Source: Bryobacteraceae bacterium (GTDB lineage: Bacteria > Acidobacteriota > Terriglobia > Bryobacterales > Bryobacteraceae). From it: a stretch of DNA of 7,234 nt. The notes beneath the pieces are model-generated. The model saw only the letters and a program-made list of their open reading frames with translations, searched no databases and was not told the DNA's origin. Both the position numbers and the translations under genes were made by a program. Below are positions 1 through 6,540 of this stretch, one piece after another. Each line of letters starts with the position of its first letter. Position 1 is the first letter of the stretch. The stretch covers positions 1-7,234 of the forward strand of contig JADGHK010000111.1 of assembly GCA_019686145.1 (NCBI GenBank), written 5' to 3'.

Positions 1-170
1 TGACTTGACGGTCGTTTCAGCGCGATCGAATTCCCGCGGTTCTGGCGGTTTCCGATCGGGGCTTTGCCTCCTGCCCTGCCGCCACACAACCCCTTACCTT
101 CATTTTACAACTCCGCTGCCGCTGATCTTGCGATTCCGGCAGACGGACCATTGCGGGGTCGGCGGGGGGA
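1..170. other. Left-edge sequence without a recognisable gene
   Basis: Both strands were read up to the CTAG that begins the IS630 stub. Short open frames exist, but none gives a protein I recognise and none has a convincing ribosome-binding site. The sequence does not resemble the flank at the equivalent position of the right-hand IS630 copy (6371-6540), so the shared repeat really begins at the CTAG. It could be the end of a gene lying mostly outside the window. Confidence 0.4.
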
Positions 171-346
171 CTAGTCTCGCGTCCCAGACATACGTGAACA
201 AGGGCGGGCGACCTTTGCCAGGATGGAATCCGCTGTAGCGGTCCAGACGAACGGCCGGTGTGAGCGGTTGTAGTCGCGCACAAATGCATCAATCTTCTCG
301 ACCAACTCTTTGACGCTGCGGAAAGAACCGCGGCGAATCGCCCGCT
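171..346 (-). pseudogene. IS630-family transposase, C-terminal stub
   Basis: This is the last ~58 codons of an IS630-family (DDE) transposase. It begins at the RAIRRGSFRS segment and ends at SGTRD followed by TAG at 173-171. It is collinear with 6541-6716 in the same orientation with no indel. About 12 of 176 bases differ, all between 176 and 267, and 268-346 is identical. The three catalytic acidic residues lie upstream of this part in the right-hand copy and are absent here, so the stub cannot be active. Homology stops abruptly at 346/347 within a codon; the open frame continues to 428 with unrelated sequence (MVYTQGKNG...), which is a chance extension. The element terminus with its CTAG is retained at 171-174, so the loss was internal, by deletion or recombination, and not at the tip. 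Confidence 0.85.
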
Positions 347-535
347 CGTAGCACCTGTTGCCAATACCTCCCCGAAGCTTGCACGCGGCAGCTTGCGCAA
401 TCCCATTTTTGCCCTGAGTATATACCACGCGCGAAGGGCTACGGGGCTTTCACGGCTTCCACCTCGAAGCAGACTACAAGCAGCCGCTCAGGGGCACAGC
501 CCACAGGCACCTCCCCTGAGCGGCCTTGACAGTGC
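347..535. other. Gene-free spacer between IS630 stub and hydrolase
   Basis: This is the sequence beyond the broken end of the IS630 stub. No frame gives a recognisable product on either strand. Its only clear structure is the perfect inverted repeat at 483-524, described separately. It was probably the original downstream region of the hydrolase gene before the IS630 rearrangement. Confidence 0.4.
483..524 (-). terminator. Probable transcription terminator downstream of the glycoside hydrolase
   Basis: A perfect 12-bp GC-rich inverted repeat (gccgctcagggg at 483-494, cccctgagcggc at 513-524) encloses an 18-nt loop. On the minus strand it begins about 11 nt after the hydrolase stop codon, where an intrinsic terminator is expected. 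The following minus-strand sequence (tgcttgtagtctgctt) is only moderately T-rich, with no run of Ts. It may therefore be a weak terminator, or an RNA 3'-end stabilising hairpin. The position and perfect stem are seen directly; the function is inferred. Confidence 0.55.
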
Positions 536-1663
536 TCAATGGCCCGTCATTTGCTTGTATGTCCAGTACGCTTGCTTCTCTGTCAAGGCCGTCTCGCCGC
601 ACAGCAGGCCTGACCCGTTGCAGAGCCCGTCTCCATCCCGGAGCGAACTGTAGAAAATCTTTGCCCACCAGGGCTGCCGGTTGAACAAGTCGACATACGA
701 TAGGCGCATTTGCTCTGCGTGTGCGTAGTCATATAAGCCGTTTTGGGTGTAGCCCATTTCAGTCAGCCACAGCGGGCGCTGACCTAGCACCAAGCCGTTG
801 ACCCGTTCCATCTGGCTTTTTACCTCGTCGTGGTTGGCCCGGTAGAGGTGCAGGCTGATAACATCAAAAAGACCGCCGAAGTAGTTCCACAACGGTTTCA
901 TCCAGCTGTCGTACCAGTCGCATCGAGAGCCGAGCTCGTTGTGATTGTACGTACCACAGCTGACCTCGGACTCGTCCTCCATTAGTTCAGGTCCTACCAC
1001 AAGCGCGTTCGGATCGCCAGCCTTGATTCCGTTGTATGCCGGAAAGAGGTATCTCATAACGAATTCATTCAAATAGTTGCCAGGAGGCGCGGACAGATTC
1101 CTCGCATTGTACATACAGCCGTGGTCGGGCTCGTTCCACACCCCGTACGCCTTAACAGGATTGTCAAAAGGATACTTGTTGCGGTAGTGTTGAGCCATGG
1201 TGTAGAAGAAGTTGTACGTGTAATCGGGATTTACGACTGCATAGCCGGCATCCAGGCATTCAGGAGAATTATTGAAGGCCAGAGGACTGCAATCAACACA
1301 GGTCGAACCTCGCGCCCAAGCGGGCGCCCATATCGCAGTGATGTACACCTTCATCCCCTTGGAGCGGGCGTACTCCACCATGTAGTCAAGCTGGTAGTCG
1401 AAGTTGAACTGTCCTTGTGTCGGCTCAATGAAGCGCCACAGAGCATACAGGCGCACCCATTGGACTCCGGCGCGTGCCGCCTTTTCGAGTTGCGGGCAGT
1501 ATCCGTAGCCGGAGCCATACTGGTCCTGTCTGTATACGTTGGGGCCGCAGTGTGATACCGATATATGCTCGACATCGACCCCAAACGGCTCGAATTGCGC
1601 ATTGAGGGTTGGAACTACCACACCCAACGCCAGCAACACCTGAAGCACAAGCTTCGTCCGCAT
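536..1663 (-). CDS. Secreted clan GH-A glycoside hydrolase (GH39/GH5-like)
   Basis: This is a 375-residue protein that probably hydrolyses a polysaccharide or oligosaccharide outside the cytoplasm. Residues 1-22 form a Sec-type signal peptide (MRTK, a hydrophobic stretch, then a likely cut at LNA|Q). The mature part reads as a (beta/alpha)8 barrel: the VRLYALWRFIEPTQGQFNF and AIWAPAWA segments are typical of GH39/GH42-type enzymes. WNEPD (E178) is the expected acid/base after strand 4 and LTEMGY (E302) the expected nucleophile after strand 7, so the retaining catalytic pair is present. Ten cysteines in the mature part (39, 56, 122, 125, 136, 183, 236, 248, 348, 355) fit disulfides made in an oxidising compartment. 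The ATG start is supported by AAGGA about 10 nt upstream and by the signal peptide. The gene lies 2 nt after the araC remnant's stop and a hairpin follows it. Exact family and substrate cannot be fixed; PslG-like endoglycosidases are one comparison. Existence and catalytic class are firm, substrate unknown. Confidence 0.87.
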   Translation of the reverse strand: MRTKLVLQVLLALGVVVPTLNAQFEPFGVDVEHISVSHCGPNVYRQDQYGSGYGYCPQLEKAARAGVQWVRLYALWRFIEPTQGQFNFDYQLDYMVEYARSKGMKVYITAIWAPAWARGSTCVDCSPLAFNNSPECLDAGYAVVNPDYTYNFFYTMAQHYRNKYPFDNPVKAYGVWNEPDHGCMYNARNLSAPPGNYLNEFVMRYLFPAYNGIKAGDPNALVVGPELMEDESEVSCGTYNHNELGSRCDWYDSWMKPLWNYFGGLFDVISLHLYRANHDEVKSQMERVNGLVLGQRPLWLTEMGYTQNGLYDYAHAEQMRLSYVDLFNRQPWWAKIFYSSLRDGDGLCNGSGLLCGETALTEKQAYWTYKQMTGH

Positions 1664-1665
1664 CT

Positions 1666-2067
1666 TCAGTTCGTCCTTTCCGAGTGAAGTCGCCGTAGCA
1701 CCGGTGCAAGCAGCTGTGGAAATACCATACGAGGAACAATTCGAAAAAACAATACAAAAAAGCAGAGCTGAATACCTGCCAATCGGACGGAAAATGGGAT
1801 AGGGATTTTTTGGGTTCGGCTAGCCCTGGTCGGTGGCTCGATGCACGCTTTCGGTGCGCCGATATTCGCTGGCGTGCGGCCAAAGTAGTGTCGAAACTCG
1901 CGTATAAAATCGCTCACGTTCATATAGCCCAGCATGGCGGCTATCTCTCCTACCGTTCCGTGACCCCGCGCCAGCAGGGTGGCAGCGTGGCGCAACCGGA
2001 CAACCCGCAAATAGGCACGGAAAGTGGTTCCGACTTCGTGTCTGAATAGCCTCCTAAGATGCCTGGA
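1666..2067 (-). pseudogene. AraC-family regulator, C-terminal DNA-binding domain remnant
   Basis: Reading the minus strand from 2064, the frame gives RHLRRLFRHEVGTTFRAYL, then VRLRHAATLL, then EIAAMLGYMNVSDFIREFRHYFGRTPANI. This is the double helix-turn-helix of AraC/XylS activators, complete from the first recognition helix to the signature of the second. Upstream of about 2067 the similarity ends and IstA-coding sequence on the other strand begins, so the N-terminal effector domain and start codon are gone. The frame is open back to a TAG near 2170 but has no plausible start with a ribosome-binding site; the TTG at 2010 falls inside the domain. After the domain, ~60 atypical residues, including a hydrophobic run, continue to TGA at 1668-1666, two bases before the hydrolase ATG. 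An ancestral role in controlling the adjacent hydrolase is plausible but unproven. Confidence 0.8.
1724..1752 (-). promoter_or_regulatory. Candidate promoter for the glycoside hydrolase
   Basis: On the minus strand a TTGTTT box (1752-1747) and a TATGGT box (1729-1724) are separated by exactly 17 nt, in an AT-rich patch that differs from its surroundings. The -10-like box is about 60 nt upstream of the hydrolase ATG. The -35 matches the sigma-70 consensus at only 3 of 6 positions and the -10 at 4 of 6, so this is a weak prediction. The site lies inside the open frame that trails the AraC domain. This suggests the frame's last ~60 codons may really be an intergenic region. Confidence 0.3.
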
Positions 2068-3012
2068 GTTTTTCGAGGAACAAAATCGCTGGTAGTACCC
2101 GATAACTGGCGATCCGGCGTGAAGTCGCCGTGCTGGTACGAGCCAAAGCTGAACCTCACCTACAATGACCTAGCGATCCATTACGGCGTCGGTATCCTGC
2201 CGGCGCGGCCGCGAAAGGCCCGGGACAAGGCTAAGGCCGAGCAAAGGGTACAGGCCGTACAGCGCTGGATACTAGCCGCACTGCGCAAGCGCCAGTTCTT
2301 CAGCTTGGCCGAGCTCAATGAGGCGATCGCCGAACTGCGGAGAAGCTGAACCAGCGGCCCTTCCGGAAGATGCCGGACTCGCAAGCCGAGCTGTATCGAA
2401 CATCGACCGGCCGGTACTCCGGCCGCTCCCGCTGCGGCCCTATGTGTTCGCCGAATGGAAGAAGGTCAAGGTCAATCTCGATTACCACGTGGAGCTCGAC
2501 GGCCACTACTACAGCCCGCCCTACCAACCGGTGGGCAAGGAAGTGGAGCTGCGCTACACCGCCGCCAAGGTGGAAGTTCTCTATCAGGGCAAGCGCGTGG
2601 CCAGCCATGCACGCAGCCGCAAGCCGCACGCCAACCGTAGCCTCCCCGAATACCGTCCGAAATCACACAGCGGTACCTGGACCGGACGCCGAGCCGCATC
2701 ATCGAATGGGCCGGCAAGGTCTGTCCGTTCACGGCTCGGTTGGTCGAGGCGATGCCGGCCGACAAGCCGGACCCGGAGACGGCCTCCCTCTCGCCGCTAA
2801 GCGGGCCCGAGCGCGGCGAAGCCGCCCGCACCCGCGCGGTGCACCTGAAGGTGCACTGGTATCAGAGCGTGAAGTCTATTCTGGCGACCGGGCTGGACCG
2901 GCAGCCGTTACCGCAGCTTGTGCCTGCCCGCACGCCGGTCGAGCACGACAACCTCCGCGGCGTTGACTATTATGCGGGCGGCGAGCCGACGCAGGGGGTG
3001 GGCGGATGCTGA
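2068..3012 (+). pseudogene. istA: IS21-family transposase IstA, truncated and frameshifted
   Basis: IstA is the DDE integrase of IS21 elements. The piece starts inside the catalytic core at FRGTKSLVVPDNWRSGV, where VPDN carries the second catalytic aspartate. It continues with LAIHYGVGILPARPRKARDKAKAE, whose final glutamate is the third catalytic residue, and RWILAALR. The frame then shifts near 2338 (EKLNQRPFRK) and 2402 (DRPVLRPLPLRPYVFAEWKK, LDYHVELDGHYYS). It shifts again near 2668 (QRYLDRTPSRIIEWAGKV). Each shift fits loss of one base. An internal deletion of roughly 15-20 codons near 2780-2805 joins DKPDPE to GPERGEAARTRAV. The last part, SVKSILATGLDRQPLPQL to the TGA at 3010-3012, is the normal family C-terminus. 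The N-terminal helix-turn-helix and first catalytic aspartate are missing. No functional product is expected. Confidence 0.87.
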
Positions 3013-3741
3013 TCAACCAGACCCTGGAGAAACTGCATGCGCTGCGGCTGATCGGCATGGCCGAAGCGTACCGCAAGCAGATGGAGACAACCGAGGCTGC
3101 CGGCCTGAGCTTCGAGGAGGGCTTCGCCCTGCTGGCGGATCAACACTGGACGTGGCGCGAGAACCAAGCCATGGCGCGCCGGCTGAAGAAGTCCAAGCTT
3201 GGATGCCGAGCCGTGCATCGAGGATATCGACTGCCATCATCCGCGGGGCCTAAACGGTCGCTGAGGCGCAGCCTGACCAGCTCGCAGTGGGTGGCCGCAA
3301 CACCTGTCGCTGCTGTTCATCGGTCCGACCGGAATCGCCAAGTCGTGGCTGGCGCAGAAGGCCTGCCGCGATGGCTACACCGTCTGGTAACGGCCCGCGG
3401 CGAAGCTGTTTCGCAATCTGGCGATGTCGCGGGCCGACGGCAGCCTCGGCCGCTGCTGGGGACGATTGCCCGCACCGACGTGCTGGCGGGGGACGACTTC
3501 GCGATGGTGCCATTGACGGAACGGGAGCGGCGCGACTTGCTCGAGCTCTGCGACGACCGCTACGGCCGCCGCTCGACGATCCTGACCAGCCAGTTGCCGG
3601 TGACAAGTTGGCACCAGCAGATCGGCGACCCGACCATGCGACAGCATCCTCGACCGGCTGGTGCATAATGCCCATCGCATCGAGTTGTCGGGCGAATCCA
3701 TAAGCAAAGAAGAAGGGGCGTGGGCTGCAGGAGGATCGCTC
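3006..3741 (+). pseudogene. istB: IS21-family helper ATPase IstB, disrupted
   Basis: IstB is the AAA+ ATPase that works with IstA in target selection. Its start overlaps the istA stop by 7 bp, the family's usual coupling. MLINQTLEKLHALRLIGMAE through QHWTWRENQAMARRLKKSKL is a normal N-terminus. The frame is then broken several times: near 3199, 3249 and 3300, at a TAA at 3388-3390 where the family has Tyr (TVW-Tyr), near 3450, and near 3640. The Walker A region reads GPTGIAKSW, with Ala in place of the invariant Gly before Lys-Ser. The Walker B region reads VLAGDDFAM where the family normally has hydrophobic residues before DD. LLELCDDRYGRRSTILTSQLPV and DSILDRLVHNAHRIELSGES are well conserved. 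The normal stop seems lost: the last frame runs open into the ATG of the next gene at 3742. Not functional. Confidence 0.85.
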
Positions 3742-4481
3742 ATGACGGCGCCGCGGTTGGTGCTCAAGCAGCCCAGCGGCTGGTTTGCCGCCGGCCACGG
3801 GGTGGCGGAGGCGCTGGAGTAGCTATCGGATGCGGCTTTCAAGGTGTTCATCTATCTCTGCCTGAACACGGACCGGCACACGGGGCGGATCACCCTTGAG
3901 CAGGCCGAGCTGGCCGCCGCATTGGGCAAGAACGTGCGCGCGATCGACGCCGCCATCACCGAGCTTCGCCGGACTGGCAATGCGTGGTCGAGGGCGATGC
4001 GATCAAAATCACCGGCCGGTTCTGGCCATACCAGAAGCGGGCCGCGTTTCCGGCTCCGGCGTGTGTGCGGTCTGTGTTCACAGCGGCCGACGAGAAGCTC
4101 GCCGTGGCGCTGTATCAGCGCGGTGTGTCAATCAAGCAGCTCGAGCCCGCCATCTGGCTGGGCTGCGCCCGCAAATACACTGCCGCACTGAACCGCCAGA
4201 CGTACCAGGCAATCATAAGCTTGGCCTACTTCGATACGCTCATCGACGAGGTGATGCAGACCGACGTCCCTGATGCCTATTGGAAATACGTGCGCCGAAA
4301 AGCGGACCAACTCGAGCAAGACTGGCTCGAAACCTGGCAGGCTCCGCGGACCGGAGACCAGCCAGAGACGCGGCAATATCCGGTGGGCCCTCTGGCTCCG
4401 GGGTGCCCCCCCATCACCGGAATCGCGCCACATCCCGGTGGGATGCTCGAACACGGAAACGAGACCATGGAAACGAAATGA
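3742..4481 (+). pseudogene. Third gene of the IS21 element: winged-helix-like DNA-binding protein, disrupted
   Basis: A gene starting MTAPRLVLKQPSGWFAAG follows istB directly. It has an excellent ribosome-binding site, AGGAGGA at 3729-3735, 6 nt before ATG 3742. A TAG at 3820-3822 falls where CAG (Gln) would fit. The frame then resumes with LSDAAFKVFIYLCL, LEQAELAAALGKN and DAAITELRRTG, which reads as a helix, a helix-turn-helix and a recognition helix. A one-base loss near 3978 shifts to CVVEGDAIKITGRFWPYQK, a likely wing. It continues through VRSVFTAADEKLAVALYQRGVS and YFDTLIDEVMQTDVPDAYWKYV to TGA at 4479-4481. Repaired, it is about 246 residues with a C-terminal tail of uncertain origin. 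The layout suggests a DNA-binding accessory protein carried by this IS21 subgroup. I recall similar genes next to istB but cannot confirm this here. Its function is unknown, and in this copy it is dead. Confidence 0.7.
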
Positions 4482-4550
4482 TGCTGCCTGGGGTCCGGAC
4501 CAACTCAATTCTTGACGAAAAAGGGGCACCTCCGTCATCATTGCGTGTCC

Positions 4551-4572
4551 AGCGTCGCTTCGCTCCGACGCT
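4551..4572. other. Perfect 7-bp hairpin between IS21 remnant and glycosyltransferase
   Basis: AGCGTCG (4551-4557) and CGACGCT (4566-4572) form a perfect 7-bp stem with an 8-nt loop. No T run follows on the plus strand, so it is not a standard intrinsic terminator. It lies just before the candidate promoter of the glycosyltransferase gene and near the probable right limit of the IS21 remnant. It could be part of the IS end, a leader hairpin or chance. Confidence 0.35.
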
Positions 4573-4580
4573 GCCCCACT

Positions 4581-4608
4581 TCGACGGAATACGCAGCTGC
4601 GGTAGAAT
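4581..4608 (+). promoter_or_regulatory. Candidate promoter for the glycosyltransferase gene
   Basis: TAGAAT at 4603-4608 matches the sigma-70 -10 consensus at 5 of 6 positions. TCGACG at 4581-4586, 16 nt upstream, matches the -35 at 4 of 6. Transcription would start near 4615, giving a leader of about 55 nt before ATG 4669. A transcript from here would also include the alternative ATG 4633. This is only motif evidence; an alternative pair, TTGACG 4512-4517 and CATCAT 4536-4541 with an 18-nt gap, lies in or near the IS21 end. Confidence 0.3.
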
Positions 4609-4668
4609 CGACCACATAGTGCACGCTACTATATGAGCCTTCCAGAGCACATGCTTCGGAGTCTAGAG

Positions 4669-6072
4669 ATGCCGCGATCTCGCAATGAACGCATGCCTAC
4701 TCGCACGTGGTCGACCCTGGTCTTCTCTTGTGGGGCCGTCATCTATACCCTCGTCCTCGCCGCACTTGCAGCCCGAACCTCCCTATGGGTCGACGAAGTC
4801 CTCCAATTGCTGGGGACTCGAGACGAGCTTACAATTACCGGTGTACTCAGATGGGTGATGCTTAACCCAGGAGGTGTACCACTTGGCTACTTGACGCAGA
4901 GAGCCTTTATTCAAGCCCTCGGCTATTCTGTACTTACAGCACGGTTGCCATCGATCCTCTTTACCGTGCTAGCGTGTTTAACCGTTGCTGTAATGTGTCG
5001 GCAGCTAGGTCTAAGATCCGGCAAAATAGCTGCGATGCTGCTTGCCACATCCCCTCTCGTGTTTCGCTATGGCTTCGAGGCACGACCTTATGGCCAAGCC
5101 CTATTTCTGAGCATTGGCACCACTGTGATATTTCTCTGGCTACAAAAGCGCCCAAACTGGAGGCGACTGGGGGTATACACTGCTGCTATCGCCATGGGGC
5201 TGTATACCCAGCCGTTTTCAGTGTTCACTCCCATTGCGCATGTAGTATCGATGCTGTTCTCAAGAGGAGCGTCGAAGCGAGCGGTTACTGCATCGGTATC
5301 ATGGACTATTAGGACTATTAGCGCTGTGTTACTGGGCGCCTTATTGTTTCTGCCATGGATCCTCGCCGCATATCCCCATTGGAGAACTAGCATCGCGACG
5401 AGCAAGTATGCGTTTCGCCTGGAGTTATCGCTTGTTTCCGTGATCCTTCGAGAGGGCTGTGGTAGTTACATTATTGCATCACTGCTGATGGTTGCGGCCG
5501 TCACCGCCTTAAGACGCTGCAATATGCCGCGCGGGGCGACATTGTTGTTGATCGCGATGACTTTAATGCCCGTGGCTGGTGCACTCATAGCGGATGCTGT
5601 TGCCGGGTATTTTTTTGCGGCACGTCAATTACTGTTCATGTTGCCGCCACTGGCAATATTGGCCAGTGAGGGTATCTCCGAGTTGTACAAGATGCGCACT
5701 TCATGGGGGACAGCGATGTTCATAGGGATCCTGGCTGCGTCTGTGCACCAAGACATTCGGATGGTGCACAAGCCCAGAGAGGATTGGCGCGCAGCGGCCG
5801 CCAGCATCCACCGTGCAATCGAGCCGAATGGTTGCGTAGTCACCGCGCCGGCGGAGTGGGCACCCCTGTACGAGTTTTTCGAGCCCGATCTGAAGGTACA
5901 CCGATGCGGTAGTGCTTTGGGTTTCACCGAGACGATTGTGTTGGCCATCACTCCGTACACGACCGGCGAGGACGTCCGTAGAGCACTGGCTTCGATTGCA
6001 CAGGCAGGATTCGAGAATTCGGTTGCCGAAGAGGCCGTCGGGTCGACGCGGCTCAGAACCTTTCACCGTTAA
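4669..6072 (+). CDS. GT-C glycosyltransferase, family 39-like membrane protein
   Basis: This is a 467-residue integral membrane enzyme predicted to move a sugar from a polyprenyl-phosphate donor to a lipid, glycan or protein on the outer face of the inner membrane. Just after the first membrane segment (about 15-35) comes LWVDEVLQL, with the Asp-Glu pair (D42, E43) expected in the first external loop of GT-C/PMT-like enzymes. FEARPYGQAL (~136-145) is another segment typical of GT39-like proteins. About ten hydrophobic segments follow one another to ~358. The soluble C-terminus has PREDWRAAAASI (369-380), common in this group. ATG 4669 is preferred because GGAG lies 7 nt upstream; ATG 4633 would add 12 residues but has no ribosome-binding site. 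The gene is open and full length (TAA at 6070-6072), beside a dead IS21 element. Its base composition looks less GC-rich than the IS21 remnant. The acceptor and sugar cannot be told. Confidence 0.88.
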   Translation: MPRSRNERMPTRTWSTLVFSCGAVIYTLVLAALAARTSLWVDEVLQLLGTRDELTITGVLRWVMLNPGGVPLGYLTQRAFIQALGYSVLTARLPSILFTVLACLTVAVMCRQLGLRSGKIAAMLLATSPLVFRYGFEARPYGQALFLSIGTTVIFLWLQKRPNWRRLGVYTAAIAMGLYTQPFSVFTPIAHVVSMLFSRGASKRAVTASVSWTIRTISAVLLGALLFLPWILAAYPHWRTSIATSKYAFRLELSLVSVILREGCGSYIIASLLMVAAVTALRRCNMPRGATLLLIAMTLMPVAGALIADAVAGYFFAARQLLFMLPPLAILASEGISELYKMRTSWGTAMFIGILAASVHQDIRMVHKPREDWRAAAASIHRAIEPNGCVVTAPAEWAPLYEFFEPDLKVHRCGSALGFTETIVLAITPYTTGEDVRRALASIAQAGFENSVAEEAVGSTRLRTFHR

Positions 6073-6540
6073 TTATAGTCAGTTAAGGTCAGCCGGCGAG
6101 GAATGGGCTGATCAGCTTCAGCGAAATCCGAGCGCATTGCTACCCTACCCTGGCGGACAGGTCGACGTCGAGGAATGCCTGCTCCGAGAGCTTGTTGTAA
6201 AATGGAGATTCGTGGTACGGTGTTCGAGGCCAAAACGCCGAAGGGGGCGATGCGCATCATCTTAGCGACAGCAGACTGAGCGACACAATGATTCGCCGGA
6301 ACCTGCCGGTCTTTGCTTCTGGCGGCGGGTACCAGATGCTATACCGCATGCGGATGCGCGCCAGCATTTCCGGGAAGCTGTCCTTGAAGCGCGCCGAATG
6401 AGCGCGTCACCCCGGTCGCGTGTGCGATTTTAATCACGTTTTCCTGTGTGTAGCCAGGACATTGCGTAGTTTGCGGTTCCTACAGCGTCGTACCGGCGTC
6501 TCGGCACCAAAGACCGCATTGACAGGCGCATTCCTTTGCT
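6073..6540. other. Gene-free region between glycosyltransferase and IS630 element
   Basis: No protein I recognise is encoded in any frame. The only small frame with an ATG worth naming is 6288-6401 (37 codons, MIRRNLPVFASGGGYQ...), which has no good ribosome-binding site. The longer open frames across this region are out of frame with the glycosyltransferase end or run into the antisense of the transposase. There is a palindrome, ccgcatgcgg, near 6345-6354 and no clear terminator behind the glycosyltransferase. Part of it may be degraded coding sequence. Confidence 0.35.

Larger units (their letters stand above)
2068..4545 (+). mobile_element. Decayed IS21-family insertion sequence (left end missing)
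   Basis: Three consecutive broken genes on the plus strand, istA, istB and a winged-helix-like gene, form one degenerate IS21-type element. The istA-istB overlap (ATG of istB at 3006, stop of istA at 3012) is the arrangement typical of the family. The left end, istA promoter and helix-turn-helix region are absent; coding similarity starts abruptly near 2068 against the truncated araC. The right end is uncertain. The sequence after the last gene (about 4490-4545) contains TTGACG followed by an A run, which could belong to the IS terminus, but no partner end survives to define the inverted repeat. Frameshifts and stops occur across its length while the genes on both sides are open, so the damage is real decay and not poor sequence. 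The element cannot transpose by itself. Confidence 0.8.

Noticed and set aside
1121..1555. Open frame of 144 codons on the plus strand
   Set aside because: It lies wholly antisense to the hydrolase, whose catalytic motifs and signal peptide prove the minus-strand frame.
2050..2056. AGGAGG-like site on the minus strand inside the araC remnant
   Set aside because: No ATG, GTG or TTG lies at a usable distance in the AraC frame, and the codons are simply the Arg-Arg of the domain.
2370..2966. 198-codon plus-strand frame
   Set aside because: It is a wrong-frame reading of the frameshifted istA; the family motifs lie in the other frames, as described for the pseudogene.
5912..6265. 117-codon plus-strand frame overlapping the end of the glycosyltransferase
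   Set aside because: Its first part is an out-of-frame reading of the glycosyltransferase C-terminus and the remainder is low-complexity basic sequence without a recognised domain.
6288..6401. 37-codon frame after the glycosyltransferase
   Set aside because: No convincing ribosome-binding site, no recognisable motif, and such a length is expected by chance.
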